A DNA stretch of 64,000 bases from Pseudomonas putida (GCF_028682455.1 NZ_JANHLD010000001.1:1178001-1242000); one strand, 5' to 3'. Shown: positions 21,856 through 31,747, numbered from the stretch's first letter. Notes: generated from the sequence alone by a model not told the origin. Translations and numbers: made by a program.

Positions 21856-23472
21856 TTAGAACACCTGGCGCAACAGCCAGTAGAGCCCGCCGGCCATCAC
21901 AATCGCCGCGGGCAATGTCAGGACCCAGGCCATCATCAGGTTGACGATGGTCCGCATCTGCAGTCCCGAGCCATTGGCAACCATGGTGCCGGCTACCCCC
22001 GACGACAGCACATGGGTGGTCGAGACCGGCATGCCGTACATGTCGGCAACGCCAATGGTGCACATCGCCACCAACTCTGCCGAAGCGCCCTGGGCGTAGG
22101 TCAGGTGGGTCTTGCCGATCTTTTCGCCGACCGTGACCACGATCCGCCGCCAACCCACCATGGTGCCCAGCCCCAGGGCAATGGCCACGGCAATCTTCAC
22201 CCACAGGGGAATGTAGCGCGTGGCGTCGTCGAGCTGGCGCTTGAACAGTTGCACCTTGTCCTGGGTGTCGGGGGTGAAAGTGACCAGTTGGTGCTTGCCG
22301 ATCAGGCGGATGGTTTCGCTGGTCAGGTACATGTCGTTGCGCACGTTGGCCATCGCCTCGGCGGGCACGCGGTTCAGCGAGCCGTAGCCTTTTACCTCTT
22401 CGCCGATCGAACCTGCCAGGGCGGCCAGGGCCGGGACCAGTTCGGGGCTGGCGGCCGGCTGGCGAATGAAGTCGCTCAACGTCTGTCGTGGGTCGGCGGT
22501 CAGCAACTGGGGGGCGCTGCGTTCCAGGGCCTGCTGGGTGACCTCGGCAACCGCTGCGAACTGCAGGGACTGCTCGGCCGGCATGGTGCGGTTGAGGGCG
22601 TAGGCCATGGGCAGGGTGCCCACCAGGATCAACATGATCAGGCCCATGCCTTTCTGGCCGTCGTTGGAGCCGTGGGCGAAGGACACCCCGGTGCAAGTCA
22701 GGATCAGCAGGCCGCGAATCCACCAGGGCGGCGGTGTGTTACCGACGGGCGCCTGGTACAGGTCCTGGCGCTTGACCAGGTGACGTAGCGCCAGCAGCAA
22801 CAGGGCAGCGCAAGCGAATCCCACCAGCGGCGAGAGCAGCAGTGAGTAGCCGACCTTGGCAGCCTGGGACCAGTCGACACCGCTGGTACCGTCGCGGCCG
22901 TGCATCAAGGCGTTGGCAACGCCGACACCGATGATCGAGCCGATCAGAGTATGCGAGGACGAGGCCGGCAGGCCCAGCCACCATGTGCCAAGGTTCCAGA
23001 TGATGGCCGACAGCAACAGGGCGAACACCATGGCAAAGCCTGCCGAGGAGCCGACCTTGAGTATCAGCTCGACCGGCAGCAGGGCAATGATGCCAAAAGC
23101 CACGGCGCCGCTTGAAAGCAACACCCCGAGAAAATTGAAAAAGCCCGACCAGACCACCGCCACCGAGGCCGGCAACGAGTGGGTGTAGATCACCGTGGCC
23201 ACGGCGTTGGCGGTGTCGTGGAAACCATTGACGAACTCGAAGCCCAGGGCGATCAACAGGGCTACCCCGAGCAACAAGAAGGGCGTCCAGGTGGTGATGA
23301 CGGTGCCGGTGGCGTCGATATCGCGGAACAGGCTCCAGCCGGTGTAGAACAATCCGCCCAGCAGCAAGCCCAAAAACAGGATCAGGGTAGTGCGGCCGGG
23401 CTTGTGATTCAGGCGCGGCCGTGGATCGGCTGTGGCCAGCGTGGGGTGGCTGGTCAGCGTCGGGGTAGTCAT
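21856..23472 (-). CDS. pit: Low-affinity inorganic phosphate transporter Pit
   Basis: A 538-residue inner-membrane protein of the PiT family, which co-transports metal phosphate and protons. The two inverted-repeat signatures are present: GFEFVNGFHDTANAVATVIYT near residue 80 and GVSFAHGSNDGQKGMGL near residue 265. A soluble loop of about 120 residues lies between the seventh and later membrane segments (VTQQALERSAPQ to RYIPLW), normal for the PitA branch. It is convergent with the cysI unit and divergent from a DUF488 gene. Confidence 0.9.
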   Translation of the reverse strand: MTTPTLTSHPTLATADPRPRLNHKPGRTTLILFLGLLLGGLFYTGWSLFRDIDATGTVITTWTPFLLLGVALLIALGFEFVNGFHDTANAVATVIYTHSLPASVAVVWSGFFNFLGVLLSSGAVAFGIIALLPVELILKVGSSAGFAMVFALLLSAIIWNLGTWWLGLPASSSHTLIGSIIGVGVANALMHGRDGTSGVDWSQAAKVGYSLLLSPLVGFACAALLLLALRHLVKRQDLYQAPVGNTPPPWWIRGLLILTCTGVSFAHGSNDGQKGMGLIMLILVGTLPMAYALNRTMPAEQSLQFAAVAEVTQQALERSAPQLLTADPRQTLSDFIRQPAASPELVPALAALAGSIGEEVKGYGSLNRVPAEAMANVRNDMYLTSETIRLIGKHQLVTFTPDTQDKVQLFKRQLDDATRYIPLWVKIAVAIALGLGTMVGWRRIVVTVGEKIGKTHLTYAQGASAELVAMCTIGVADMYGMPVSTTHVLSSGVAGTMVANGSGLQMRTIVNLMMAWVLTLPAAIVMAGGLYWLLRQVF

Positions 23473-23585
23473 GATGACTCCGGGTTACGTTACCTCAGGC
23501 GCCCAGCATAGAAACTCTGCATGACGCCAACGTGACCTCGGTCAATAAATGCCTCTACGCTGGTGGGATGAATGGGAGAAATCCG

Positions 23586-23969
23586 ATGATCCGTTGCAAG
23601 CGCGTCTATGATCCCGTGTCCCCGGAGGACGGCCAGCGCGTGCTGGTCGACCGATTGTGGCCGCGCAACAAACGCAAGGACCAGCTGCAGGCGCTGTGGC
23701 TGCCGGAGGTTGCGCCGTCGACTGCATTGCGCCAGGCCTTCCATGGCGGTGAAGTGGACTTTAGCGGGTTCGCCGAACGCTACCGACAGGAGCTGACCGC
23801 CCGGCCGGAACACTGGTGGAAACTGCTGGGCATGGCCGGGCAGGGCGATGTGACCCTGCTCTATGCCGGCAAGGACACCGAGCACAACAATGCCCAGGTG
23901 CTGGCGGCGTGGCTGGAAGATGAACTGGAGCGCCGCGGCCCACCCAGCTCACCAGTCTGCTACCTGTAG
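23586..23969 (+). CDS. DUF488 family protein
   Basis: A 127-residue cytosolic protein. The start at ATG 23586 (MIRCKRVYDP) follows a GGGAGAA site; upstream in-frame ATGs lack a ribosome site. Family motifs are RVYDPVSPEDGQRVLVDRLWPR and the C-terminal LLYAGKDTEHNNAQVLAAWL. DUF488 proteins are widespread and uncharacterised; roles in stress are only suspected. Its TAG stop lies inside the first arm of a REP element. Confidence 0.82.
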   Translation: MIRCKRVYDPVSPEDGQRVLVDRLWPRNKRKDQLQALWLPEVAPSTALRQAFHGGEVDFSGFAERYRQELTARPEHWWKLLGMAGQGDVTLLYAGKDTEHNNAQVLAAWLEDELERRGPPSSPVCYL

Positions 23970-24035
23970 GAGCGGGGTTGCCCCGCGAGAGGTCCTGAAG
24001 CCGTGCACAAGATCGCGGGGCGACCCCGCTCGTAC
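23966..24035. repeat. REP pair (inverted) overlapping the DUF488 stop
   Basis: GTAGGAGCGGGGTTGCCCCG at the left and an inverted copy ending in CCCCGCTCGTAC at the right make a REP pair. The leading G-TAG supplies the stop codon of the DUF488 gene, so the repeat inserted at, or spread over, the end of the gene. Confidence 0.8.
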
Positions 24036-24055
24036 ATTCTCAGAATGAAGAACCT

Positions 24056-24481
24056 ATGATCCTGACCCCCGCCACCGATGACCATTGCCCCTTCGCCCGC
24101 GACCTGACCCGGCGGGCGATGCTGCCTTATTACCATGAGTTCGACTTGCTGTGGATCGAGGAGGCCTTCAACCAGGCCTGGCACTGGCGCGAGCAATGGC
24201 TGGTCGTCGAGGATGACCGGGCGGTAGGGTTTTGCAGCCTGAGCCAAGACCGCCAGGCCCTGTACATTCGCGAACTGCACTTGATCGAGTCGGCGCGAGG
24301 GCAGGGCATCGGTACGCACGTGCTGGAGCAACTGGCCGATTGGGCGCGCGAGCGTCGCCTGCCTCTGCTGCGCCTGACGGTGTTCAAGAGCAACCCGGCC
24401 CAGGGTTTGTACCGGCGCGCAGGCTTTGTCGTCATGGGCGAGGATGAGTGCTTCGTGCGCATGCAGCGGCGTGTCGACTAG
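24056..24481 (+). CDS. GNAT-family N-acetyltransferase
   Basis: A 141-residue acyl-CoA-dependent acetyltransferase. The acetyl-CoA-binding motif A is ARGQGIGTHVLEQLADWA (R/Q-x2-G-x-G), preceded by the strand IRELHLIES and followed by LRLTVFKSNPAQGLYRRAGF, the motif B region. The start lies only 20 bases after a REP element. The substrate cannot be told. Confidence 0.83.
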   Translation: MILTPATDDHCPFARDLTRRAMLPYYHEFDLLWIEEAFNQAWHWREQWLVVEDDRAVGFCSLSQDRQALYIRELHLIESARGQGIGTHVLEQLADWARERRLPLLRLTVFKSNPAQGLYRRAGFVVMGEDECFVRMQRRVD

Positions 24482-24604
24482 CGCAGCCGGCGGGGCCGGC
24501 GGCTTGTGTCGACGTTGTGAACCCGTGCATAGTGCCGGTCTACAAGGGCTGGCGTGGTTTGAGGCCGGCCCGTTCGGACGATGTACGGGAGACAGTGGAA
24601 TCGC

Positions 24605-24991
24605 ATGAACGGAATCGGATCGCGGCTCAGGGAAGAACGGGAGCGCCTGGGGATGACTCAGCGGGTGTTCGGGGATATCGGTGGCGTAGAGCCCAATGCC
24701 CAGGGCAAGTATGAAAGCGGAGAGCGCACGCCCAAGGCCGATTACCTGGCTGCCGTGGCGGCTCGCGGGGTCGACAGCCTGTATGTGCTGAGTGGGGTGC
24801 GCACACCCGTGCCGCAAGGCAGCCTGAGCGCTGAAGAAGACTATCTGCTGGGGTGCTTTCGCAATTTGCCTGCGGCCGACCAGGCCGCCGTGCAACAGTT
24901 GTTGGGCAGCCTCGCCCAGGCATTGCCCAGTCCCTGCGTGCCGATCGGTGCGCAAGCGCGCAGCATGGCCGGGCGGCTGTCGGGAAAATGA
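24605..24991 (+). CDS. XRE-family transcriptional regulator
   Basis: A 128-residue protein with an N-terminal Cro/C1-type helix-turn-helix (IGSRLREERERLGMTQRVFGDIGG, then YESGERTPKADYLAAVAARGVD). The C-terminal half is short and has no recognised domain. The start at ATG 24605 follows an AGTGGAA site; the frame from 24581 adds residues outside the family. It stands alone between the GNAT gene and gacA. Similar small XRE proteins are often regulators from prophage remnants, but nothing else phage-like is here. Confidence 0.8.
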   Translation: MNGIGSRLREERERLGMTQRVFGDIGGVEPNAQGKYESGERTPKADYLAAVAARGVDSLYVLSGVRTPVPQGSLSAEEDYLLGCFRNLPAADQAAVQQLLGSLAQALPSPCVPIGAQARSMAGRLSGK

Positions 24992-25090
24992 CACAGGGTG
25001 GCGCACAAAGATGCGTTCCGTTAGCTCTACCACGCGATTTTTTGCTAAGGTGGCCGGATCCAATTTTTCGCCATCGTGCGAGGTGTCTGC

Positions 25091-25729
25091 TTGATTAGGG
25101 TCCTGGTGGTCGATGATCACGATCTGGTGCGTACGGGCATCACCCGTATGCTCGCCGATATCGATGACTTGCAGGTTGTAGGCGAAGCCGACTCCGGCGA
25201 GGCATCGCTCAAGGTCGCGCGTGAGCTCAAGCCCGATGTGGTCCTGATGGACGTGAAGATGCCTGGCATCGGTGGCCTCGAGGCCACCCGCAAGTTGCTG
25301 CGCAGTCACCCCGATGTGAAGGTCGTGGCCGTCACCGTGTGCGAAGAGGATCCGTTCCCCACGCGCCTGCTCCAGGCAGGCGCCGCCGGCTACCTGACCA
25401 AGGGCGCCGGCCTGGATGAAATGGTCCAGGCCATTCGCCTGGTGTTCGCCGGCCAGCGCTACATCAGCCCGCAGATCGCCCAGCAGTTGGCGCTCAAGTC
25501 GTTCCAGCCCCAGGGCTCGCCGTTCGACGCGCTGTCGGAGCGGGAAATCCAGATCGCCCTGATGATCGTCGGTTGCCAGAAAGTGCAGATCATTTCCGAC
25601 AAGCTGTGCCTGTCACCGAAAACGGTCAATACTTACCGTTACCGGATCTTCGAAAAACTCTCGGTCACCAGCGACGTCGAACTGACGCTGCTGGCGGTCC
25701 GCCATGGCATGGTTGACGCCAGTCTCTGA
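25091..25729 (+). CDS. gacA: Response regulator GacA
   Basis: A 212-residue response regulator of the GacS/GacA system, which switches on small RNAs that sequester RsmA/RsmE and so controls secondary metabolism and biofilm. The start is TTG at 25091 ([13 protein letters not shown]), with a GCGAGG site; the ATG frame from 25076 lacks one. The receiver domain carries Asp8, Asp9 and the phosphoacceptor Asp54 ([10 protein letters not shown]); the LuxR-type helix-turn-helix is near residues 145-205 ([12 protein letters not shown]...[17 protein letters not shown]). It lies 4 bases before uvrC, a conserved gammaproteobacterial pair. Confidence 0.96.
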   Translation: MIRVLVVDDHDLVRTGITRMLADIDDLQVVGEADSGEASLKVARELKPDVVLMDVKMPGIGGLEATRKLLRSHPDVKVVAVTVCEEDPFPTRLLQAGAAGYLTKGAGLDEMVQAIRLVFAGQRYISPQIAQQLALKSFQPQGSPFDALSEREIQIALMIVGCQKVQIISDKLCLSPKTVNTYRYRIFEKLSVTSDVELTLLAVRHGMVDASL

Positions 25730-25733
25730 GCTC

Positions 25734-27557
25734 ATGACCCCTGTGTTCGATTCAAGTGCCTTCCTGGCGACCTGCAGCGGTCGCCCGGGTGTCTACCGGA
25801 TGTTCGACGGTGACGCCCGGCTGCTGTATGTCGGCAAGGCCAAAAACCTCAAGAAACGCCTCGCCAGTTACTTTCGCAAGACCGGCCTGGCGCCGAAGAC
25901 GGCTGCCCTGGTGGGCAGGATCGCCCAAGTCGAAACCACCATTACCGCCAACGAGACCGAGGCGCTGCTGCTCGAGCAGACGCTGATCAAGGAATGGCGC
26001 CCGCCCTACAACATCCTGCTGCGTGACGATAAGTCCTACCCTTATGTATTTCTCTCGGACGGTGCGTTTCCCCGTCTGGGGATTCATCGTGGCGCCAAGA
26101 AACAGAAGGGCAGGTACTTCGGCCCTTACCCCAGTGCCGGTGCGATCCGGGAAAGCCTGAGCCTGTTGCAAAAGACGTTTTTCGTGCGCCAGTGCGAGGA
26201 CAGCTACTACAGCAACCGCACGCGGCCATGCCTGCAGTACCAGATCAAGCGCTGCAAGGCGCCCTGTGTCGGGCTGGTGGAGCCTGAGGAGTATGCAATC
26301 GACGTGCGCCACTCGGTGATGTTTCTCGAAGGGCGCAGCCACCAGCTGACCAACGAGCTCAATGCCGAGATGGAACAGGCGGCCATGGCCCTGGCGTTCG
26401 AGAAGGCGGCCGAGCTGCGCGACCAGATCGCGCTGTTGCGACGGGTGCAGGACCAGCAGAGCATGGAAGGCGGCAGCGGCGATGTGGATGTGGTGGCCGC
26501 CTTCGTCAACCCGGGCGGCGCCTGCGTACACCTGATCAGCGTGCGCGGCGGACGGGTGCTGGGCAGCAAGAACTTCTTTCCCCAGGTGGGTATCGAGGAG
26601 GAGGTGGCCGAGGTCATGGCTGCCTTCCTGTCCCAGTACTACATTGGCAACGCCGAGCGCGACCTGCCGGGCGAGCTGATCGTCAATGTGGTGCACGAGG
26701 ACTTCGAGGCCATCACTGCAGCCATCGAAAGCTTGCGCGGTCGCGAACTGACCATCAGCCACCGGGTGCGCGGTACCCGGGCGCGCTGGCAGCAATTAGC
26801 GGTGACCAACGCCGAGCAGGCGCTGATGGCGCGCCTGGCCAACCGTCAGCACATGGCCTCGCGGTTCGAGGCACTGGCGAAGGTACTGGACCTGGATGAA
26901 ACGCCGCAGCGCCTGGAGTGCTACGACATCAGTCACTCCAGCGGTGAGGCGACGGTTGCCTCCTGCGTGGTGTTTGGCCCGGAGGGGCCGCTGAAGTCCG
27001 ACTACCGGCGCTTCAACATCGAGGGCGTGACCCCGGGTGACGACTATGCCGCCATGCACCAGGCCTTGACCCGGCGTTTTGGCCGGATCAAGGACGGCGA
27101 GGGCAAGCTGCCGGACGTGCTGTTGGTGGACGGCGGCAAGGGCCAGTTGAACATGGCCCGGGAAGTGCTGCAGGAGCTGGCCGTGCCTGACCTGATCCTG
27201 ATCGGCGTGGCCAAGGGGGCAACCCGCAAGGCCGGTTTCGAGACCCTTTACCTCAATGATGTGGCCCATGAGTTCACCCTCAAGGGGGACTCCCCGGCGC
27301 TGCACTTGATCCAGCAGATCCGCGACGAAGCGCACCGGTTTGCCATTACCGGGCACCGCGCCCGGCGCGGCAAGGCCCGGCGCACCTCAAGCCTCGAAGA
27401 TGTGGCCGGCGTGGGGCCAAAACGGCGTCGCGACCTGCTCAAGCACTTCGGCGGCCTGCAGGAATTGTCGCGTGCCAGCATCGAAGAAATCGCCAAAGCA
27501 CCAGGAATCAGTAAAAAGCTTGCCGAGTCGATTTATGCCAACCTGCATAGCGAGTAG
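25734..27557 (+). CDS. uvrC: Excinuclease ABC subunit C
   Basis: A 607-residue nucleotide excision repair nuclease that cuts on both sides of damage marked by UvrA and UvrB. The GIY-YIG domain is at the start (GVYRMFD...[14 protein letters not shown]), the UvrB-interacting UVR motif is near residue 205, the RNase H-like second nuclease domain contains [11 protein letters not shown] and [10 protein letters not shown], and a C-terminal helix-hairpin-helix pair ends the protein ([18 protein letters not shown]). The start at ATG 25734 follows the gacA stop by 4 bases. Confidence 0.97.
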   Translation: MTPVFDSSAFLATCSGRPGVYRMFDGDARLLYVGKAKNLKKRLASYFRKTGLAPKTAALVGRIAQVETTITANETEALLLEQTLIKEWRPPYNILLRDDKSYPYVFLSDGAFPRLGIHRGAKKQKGRYFGPYPSAGAIRESLSLLQKTFFVRQCEDSYYSNRTRPCLQYQIKRCKAPCVGLVEPEEYAIDVRHSVMFLEGRSHQLTNELNAEMEQAAMALAFEKAAELRDQIALLRRVQDQQSMEGGSGDVDVVAAFVNPGGACVHLISVRGGRVLGSKNFFPQVGIEEEVAEVMAAFLSQYYIGNAERDLPGELIVNVVHEDFEAITAAIESLRGRELTISHRVRGTRARWQQLAVTNAEQALMARLANRQHMASRFEALAKVLDLDETPQRLECYDISHSSGEATVASCVVFGPEGPLKSDYRRFNIEGVTPGDDYAAMHQALTRRFGRIKDGEGKLPDVLLVDGGKGQLNMAREVLQELAVPDLILIGVAKGATRKAGFETLYLNDVAHEFTLKGDSPALHLIQQIRDEAHRFAITGHRARRGKARRTSSLEDVAGVGPKRRRDLLKHFGGLQELSRASIEEIAKAPGISKKLAESIYANLHSE

Positions 27558-27589
27558 AATGCCCGCTCACTTTGCAGCCAGTTGTGCCG

Positions 27590-28150
27590 ATGAATATCCC
27601 AAATCTGCTTACCGTTCTTCGCGTCCTGCTCATTCCGATCTTCATTCTGCTGTTTTATGTTCCGTATCACTGGAGCTATATGGCAGCGAGTACCGTGTTC
27701 GCCATCGCCGCGGCTACCGACTGGCTTGATGGCTACCTGGCCCGTCGCCTGCAGCAGAGCACGCCGTTTGGGGCGTTCCTCGACCCGGTCGCCGACAAGC
27801 TGATGGTCGCCGTGGCCCTGGTCATGCTGGTGCAGGCCCATGCCAACCTGTGGCTGACCTTGCCGGCAGTGGTGATCATCGGTCGCGAGATCGTGGTATC
27901 GGCCCTGCGCGAGTGGATGGCCGAGCTGGGCGCCCGGGCGCACGTGGCGGTATCGAACCTGGGTAAATGGAAAACGGCCGCGCAGATGCTTGCCTTGGTG
28001 ATCCTGCTGGCCAATCCGGCCACGTTGAACTTCTGGGTGGTGGTAGGCTACACCTTGCTGATGATCGCCGCTGTCCTGACCTTGTGGTCGATGCTGCACT
28101 ACCTGCGCGCCGCCTGGCCGCACCTGCGCGAAGGTTCGGAAAAGAAATAG
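27590..28150 (+). CDS. pgsA: CDP-diacylglycerol-glycerol-3-phosphate 3-phosphatidyltransferase
   Basis: A 186-residue inner-membrane enzyme that makes phosphatidylglycerol phosphate, the committed step to phosphatidylglycerol and cardiolipin. The CDP-alcohol phosphatidyltransferase signature D-x2-DG-x2-AR-x8-G-x3-D-x3-D is complete between residues 44 and 69 ([10 protein letters not shown], then [10 protein letters not shown]). Several membrane segments follow. The start at ATG 27590 is the family start. It is third in the gacA-uvrC-pgsA unit and ends at a strong terminator. Confidence 0.96.
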   Translation: MNIPNLLTVLRVLLIPIFILLFYVPYHWSYMAASTVFAIAAATDWLDGYLARRLQQSTPFGAFLDPVADKLMVAVALVMLVQAHANLWLTLPAVVIIGREIVVSALREWMAELGARAHVAVSNLGKWKTAAQMLALVILLANPATLNFWVVVGYTLLMIAAVLTLWSMLHYLRAAWPHLREGSEKK

Positions 28151-28165
28151 CGCACCGTAGCCCCC

Positions 28166-28194
28166 AAAAAAAGCGACCTCGGGGTCGCTTTTTT
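28166..28194 (+). terminator. Intrinsic terminator after pgsA
   Basis: The hairpin AAGCGACCTCGGGGTCGCTT, flanked by A and T runs, lies 16 bases after the pgsA stop. The symmetrical A/T flanks let it work for both strands, which suits the convergent substrate-binding protein gene. Confidence 0.85.
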
Positions 28195-28227
28195 CGTTTC
28201 TGGACGCAGGGCTGCCAGCGCCTGCGA

Positions 28228-29241
28228 CTATTTCATCGCCTGCAGGGCGGCATTGACGAAATCATTGGTCCAGGTGCCCGCTGGGCTCAACGCCATTTCC
28301 CGCAGGGTGGGGTCGAAGGCTTGCAGGGCCTGTCGTGTTAGGGCCGGGCCTTGGGTGGGAAACAGCCCGGTGGTGGAGAATGCCGGCTGGATATTGCGAT
28401 ACGCCTGTTTGTAAAGGTCGGGATCACCGAGCAGGTAGGCCGGCGGCACCAGCGCTGCGACGTCATCGGCGCTGGCGCTGTGCAGCCAGTGCAGGGCCTT
28501 GACCATTGCGTTGGTCAAGGCTTGGATGGTTCTGGGGTTTTGCTCGATGAATGAAACACTGCTGTACAGGGTGCCGGCAGGCATCGGTCCGCCGAACAGC
28601 GCCTGTGTTCCCGCGGGGTGGCGGGTATCGGCAATCACCCGGATGGCGTGTTGTTGCTCCAGCAGGCTGATGACCGGCTCGGTGTAGGCGATTACGTCGA
28701 TCTGGCCGCTGCGCAATGCCTGCACGGCATCTGCCGAGGTGCCCACCTCGACGAAGGTGACCTCGTCGGCACGCACACCCGCCTTGGCCAGGATCAGGTT
28801 GGCCACCATCTGGGTCGACGAGCCTGTGGCACTGATGCCGATCTTCTTGCCACGCAAGTCGCTGCCCGCGCAGTAGTCGGGGAGGGTTCGGGAAGAGACC
28901 GCCACGACAACCTGTAGCGTCTCGGCGGTCAGCACGAAGGCTCGCAGCGCATGCCCCTGGGCCTGCATCCTCAGGGTGTGGTCATAGGCGCCACTGACCA
29001 CATCTGCATCGCCGGCAATCAATGCCTGGAGCGCCTTGCTGCCGGCGCTGAAATCGACCACCTCAAGCTCCAGTCCTTGCTCTTCGAAGTAGCCCTTGCG
29101 CAACGCGACCGTCAGCGGCAGGTTATAAAGCACCGTCTGGTCGCCGACCGCCAGGGTGAGCTTGGGGCGCTCTAGCGCCGGCACGCTTGCCGGGGCCAGG
29201 AGCACCAGGCAGAGCGCCACGTATTTGAAAAATGGGACCAT
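28228..29241 (-). CDS. Orphan ABC transporter substrate-binding protein (SsuA/TauA/NitT-like)
   Basis: A 337-residue periplasmic protein. The start at ATG 29241 follows a GGAAG site and opens the signal peptide VPFFKYVALCLVLLAPASVPA. The mature protein has the family pattern LPLTVALRKGYFEEQGLELEVVDFSAGSKALQALIAGDADVV, then GKKIGISATGSSTQM. Such proteins bind sulfonates, taurine, nitrate or thiamine precursors. No permease or ATPase gene is adjacent, so it must borrow a transporter or act as a sensor. It lies between pgsA and the tRNA-Gly gene that serves as an integration site. Confidence 0.8.
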   Translation of the reverse strand: MVPFFKYVALCLVLLAPASVPALERPKLTLAVGDQTVLYNLPLTVALRKGYFEEQGLELEVVDFSAGSKALQALIAGDADVVSGAYDHTLRMQAQGHALRAFVLTAETLQVVVAVSSRTLPDYCAGSDLRGKKIGISATGSSTQMVANLILAKAGVRADEVTFVEVGTSADAVQALRSGQIDVIAYTEPVISLLEQQHAIRVIADTRHPAGTQALFGGPMPAGTLYSSVSFIEQNPRTIQALTNAMVKALHWLHSASADDVAALVPPAYLLGDPDLYKQAYRNIQPAFSTTGLFPTQGPALTRQALQAFDPTLREMALSPAGTWTNDFVNAALQAMK

Positions 29242-29455
29242 GAGAGCTTCCTTGCAAAGTGAGGTAGCGAAGCTAATCAGGGTGGGCAGTGTGGGCAATG
29301 GCTGAAGTCTGAGAAGGACGTGGGAGGTTTCGTTCACTGGCGCTGCGCAAGCGCCCAGGCAACCGCTTGCGCGGTGATGGCCAATTAAATAAAAGTTTTT
29401 TGAATCAAGGGCTTGACGCCATTTAATGATCCTATAGAATAGCCACCACCAAAAC

Positions 29456-29531
<76 letters not shown>

Positions 29532-29573
29532 AGTTATGATCTACAGACTTCCACTGGCGTCTGTAAGTCGTTG

Positions 29574-29599
29574 AAAAAAGGGCCGAAAGGCCCTTTTTT
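29574..29599 (+). terminator. Intrinsic terminator after tRNA-Gly
   Basis: Eleven-base arms AAAAAAGGGCC and GGCCCTTTTTT with a GAAA loop end the tRNA transcript. Just before it, TACAGAC-N10-GTCTGTA (29542-29565) is an inverted repeat on the element side of the junction and may be an integrase arm-binding site. Confidence 0.85.
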
Positions 29600-29754
29600 C
29601 ATTCCAGCAAAAGCCATGGAAATCCACCAACAGCCAGCGTTTTTGAGGCCAAAATTGAGGCCAAAGAATGCGGGGGGTGCAGGTTCCGGATTGTTGCTGG
29701 GGTTGGAGGGGAGCCGTGACGAGCATTGAGCCTAAGTCGCAACTTAGGAGCTCG

Positions 29755-31689
29755 ATGATGGCACTCTCTGATCTGACTGTGCGGCAAGCTAAGGCCGCCG
29801 ACAAAACCTACAGCATCCCCGACACCGACGGCCTCGGCCTGGTGGTCGCCCCTACCAGCGGCAAGTCGTGGCACCTGCGCTACTACTGGCTCGGCAAACA
29901 AAAGCGCATCTCCCTGGGCAACTACCCGGAGATCGGCCTGCGCGAGGCTCGTGCCCTGCGCGACGAGGCCCGGGCGCTGCTGGCCAAGGGCATCAACCCC
30001 CACACCGACCGCAAGCAGAAACGGCATGCGGTCAAACTGGCTTCCGATTACACCTTCAAGGCGGTCTTCGACGCCTGGGTCGAGCATCGCCGCAAGGAAC
30101 TCAAGGAAGGTCGGCAAAGCACGCTCTCCCAGATCCTCCGTATCTTCGACAAGGACGTGCTGCCCAGCCTTGGGAGGATGTCGATCTACGACATTCGCCG
30201 GCCCCAGCTTCTGGGTGTCCTGGCAAGGATCGAGCAGCGCAAGGCCTTCACTACCGCTGAAAAGGTCCGCACCTGGCTGGGACAATTGTTCCGCTATGCT
30301 CTGGTCATTGTCGAGGGTATGGAAACCAATCCGGCTACGGACCTGGACGTGGTGGCGGAGCCCAAACCGCCGGTGAACCATAACCCTTACCTGCATCTGC
30401 CCGAGCTTCCCGAATTTCTCCAGAAGCTCAGGCTCTACAACCCTCGCGGCTGGCAAACCCAGCTCGGCATCCGGCTGCTGTTCCTGACCGGGGTGCGCAC
30501 CGGCGAACTGCGGCTGGCGACCCCGGATCAGTTCGACCTCGACCGTGGTCTGTGGATCATCCCGCCGCAGATCGTCAAGCAGCTTCAGGACGAGATGCGC
30601 AAGGCCGGCAAGCGCCCGCAGGATGTGCCGCCCTACATCGTGCCGCTGTCCCTCCAGGCCATCGAGATCTTGCGCTACCTCCTGGGGGTGATGCGGCCGG
30701 CCCAGCAGTACCTGCTGACGCATCGCAGCGACCTCAAGAAGCGCATCAGCGAGAACACCCTCAACGCCGCCTTGAAACGGATGGGCTACGAGGATCAACT
30801 GACCGGCCACGGCATCCGCGGAACCATCTCTACGGCGCTCAACGAGATCGGCTACCCCAAGATTTGGGTGGACGCGCAGCTTTCGCACTCCGACCCGAAC
30901 AAGGTGAGTTCGGCCTACAACCACGCCAAGTATGTGGAGCCGCGCCGCCGGATGATGCAGGACTGGGCCGACCGCCTCGACCTGCTCGAACAGGGCCAGG
31001 TGGAGGCTGCGAGCGCGCATCTCACCATCCATATCGAAGGGGTGCCGGCAATGGTAGAAGCGGAAGATGCCGCTGCCATCGTCGAGGCTTCCCCTGCAGT
31101 CCCCGTCCCGCCTGTGGTGGCTACTCCCATCATCGTGACGCCGAACACCGCCGGGGCCACGTTCCAGCGGCTGTCGCAAGTGCCTCCGCCCCCCACCCGG
31201 ACGCCAGAGCCGGAAGTGTCCGCGATCCAGCGCGAGCGCGAGGAAATGCTCGCCATCTACGAATCGCCGAACAACCTTCCGGTTCCTCTGTTCGGCAAGC
31301 TGGCCGGGAAGTCCAAGGACCAGATCAACCGCGAGTTGAAGGCGGGCAAGCTGCTGTCCATCAGTCTAGGCAACCGGGGGCAGCGTGTTCCCGATTGGCA
31401 ATTGGTGCCGCTCAAGCACAAGCTGGCTCTGGTGCTCATGAACCAGTGCCCGGAAGCGGACTCCTGGGAGCTTTACCGCATGCTGACCCGGCCACACCCG
31501 GATTTGGGGGATCGCGCGGCCATCGATGTGGTGACACCGACCAATCTGGTCGCAGTCGTCCGAACCATCGCGGGCGATCAGCAGCATGCAGATGCCCCCG
31601 AGACTGTCTCGCCGCGGCCTATCCCCGAACAGGTGCGGCAGAGTGTCCGCCGGTTGGTGGATAGCACCGTGGTGCTTGAAGGGGCTTGA
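29755..31689 (+). CDS. Tyrosine integrase, ICEclc IntB13-like, with C-terminal extension
   Basis: A 644-residue recombinase; an AGGAG site precedes ATG 29755. It has an arm-binding domain (residues 1-95, LTVRQAKAADKTYS, DGLGLVV), a core-binding domain (about 100-200) and a catalytic domain with Arg248 (TGVRTGELR), His352 and Arg355 (HGIRG), His378 and the nucleophile Tyr388 (SSAYNHAKY). P4-type integrases end near residue 410. Here about 230 more residues follow: a proline/alanine-rich linker, then residues 500-605 (LFGKLAGKS...WELYRMLTRPHPDLGDRAAID), which resemble the Xre/MbcA/ParS toxin-binding (DUF2384) fold. IntB13 of ICEclc is similarly long. Confidence 0.93.
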   Translation: MMALSDLTVRQAKAADKTYSIPDTDGLGLVVAPTSGKSWHLRYYWLGKQKRISLGNYPEIGLREARALRDEARALLAKGINPHTDRKQKRHAVKLASDYTFKAVFDAWVEHRRKELKEGRQSTLSQILRIFDKDVLPSLGRMSIYDIRRPQLLGVLARIEQRKAFTTAEKVRTWLGQLFRYALVIVEGMETNPATDLDVVAEPKPPVNHNPYLHLPELPEFLQKLRLYNPRGWQTQLGIRLLFLTGVRTGELRLATPDQFDLDRGLWIIPPQIVKQLQDEMRKAGKRPQDVPPYIVPLSLQAIEILRYLLGVMRPAQQYLLTHRSDLKKRISENTLNAALKRMGYEDQLTGHGIRGTISTALNEIGYPKIWVDAQLSHSDPNKVSSAYNHAKYVEPRRRMMQDWADRLDLLEQGQVEAASAHLTIHIEGVPAMVEAEDAAAIVEASPAVPVPPVVATPIIVTPNTAGATFQRLSQVPPPPTRTPEPEVSAIQREREEMLAIYESPNNLPVPLFGKLAGKSKDQINRELKAGKLLSISLGNRGQRVPDWQLVPLKHKLALVLMNQCPEADSWELYRMLTRPHPDLGDRAAIDVVTPTNLVAVVRTIAGDQQHADAPETVSPRPIPEQVRQSVRRLVDSTVVLEGA

Positions 31690-31706
31690 ACGCCGACGGT
31701 GCGACT

Positions 31707-31738
31707 TGGCGACCGGGGTGGGACTGTCCCGGTCGCCA
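31707..31738 (+). terminator. Hairpin after the integrase gene
   Basis: Eleven-base arms TGGCGACCGGG and CCCGGTCGCCA with a 10-base loop lie between the convergent integrase and LysR effector-domain genes. There is no T-run, so its action as a terminator is not certain. Confidence 0.55.
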
Positions 31739-31747
31739 GGCTCGGGA

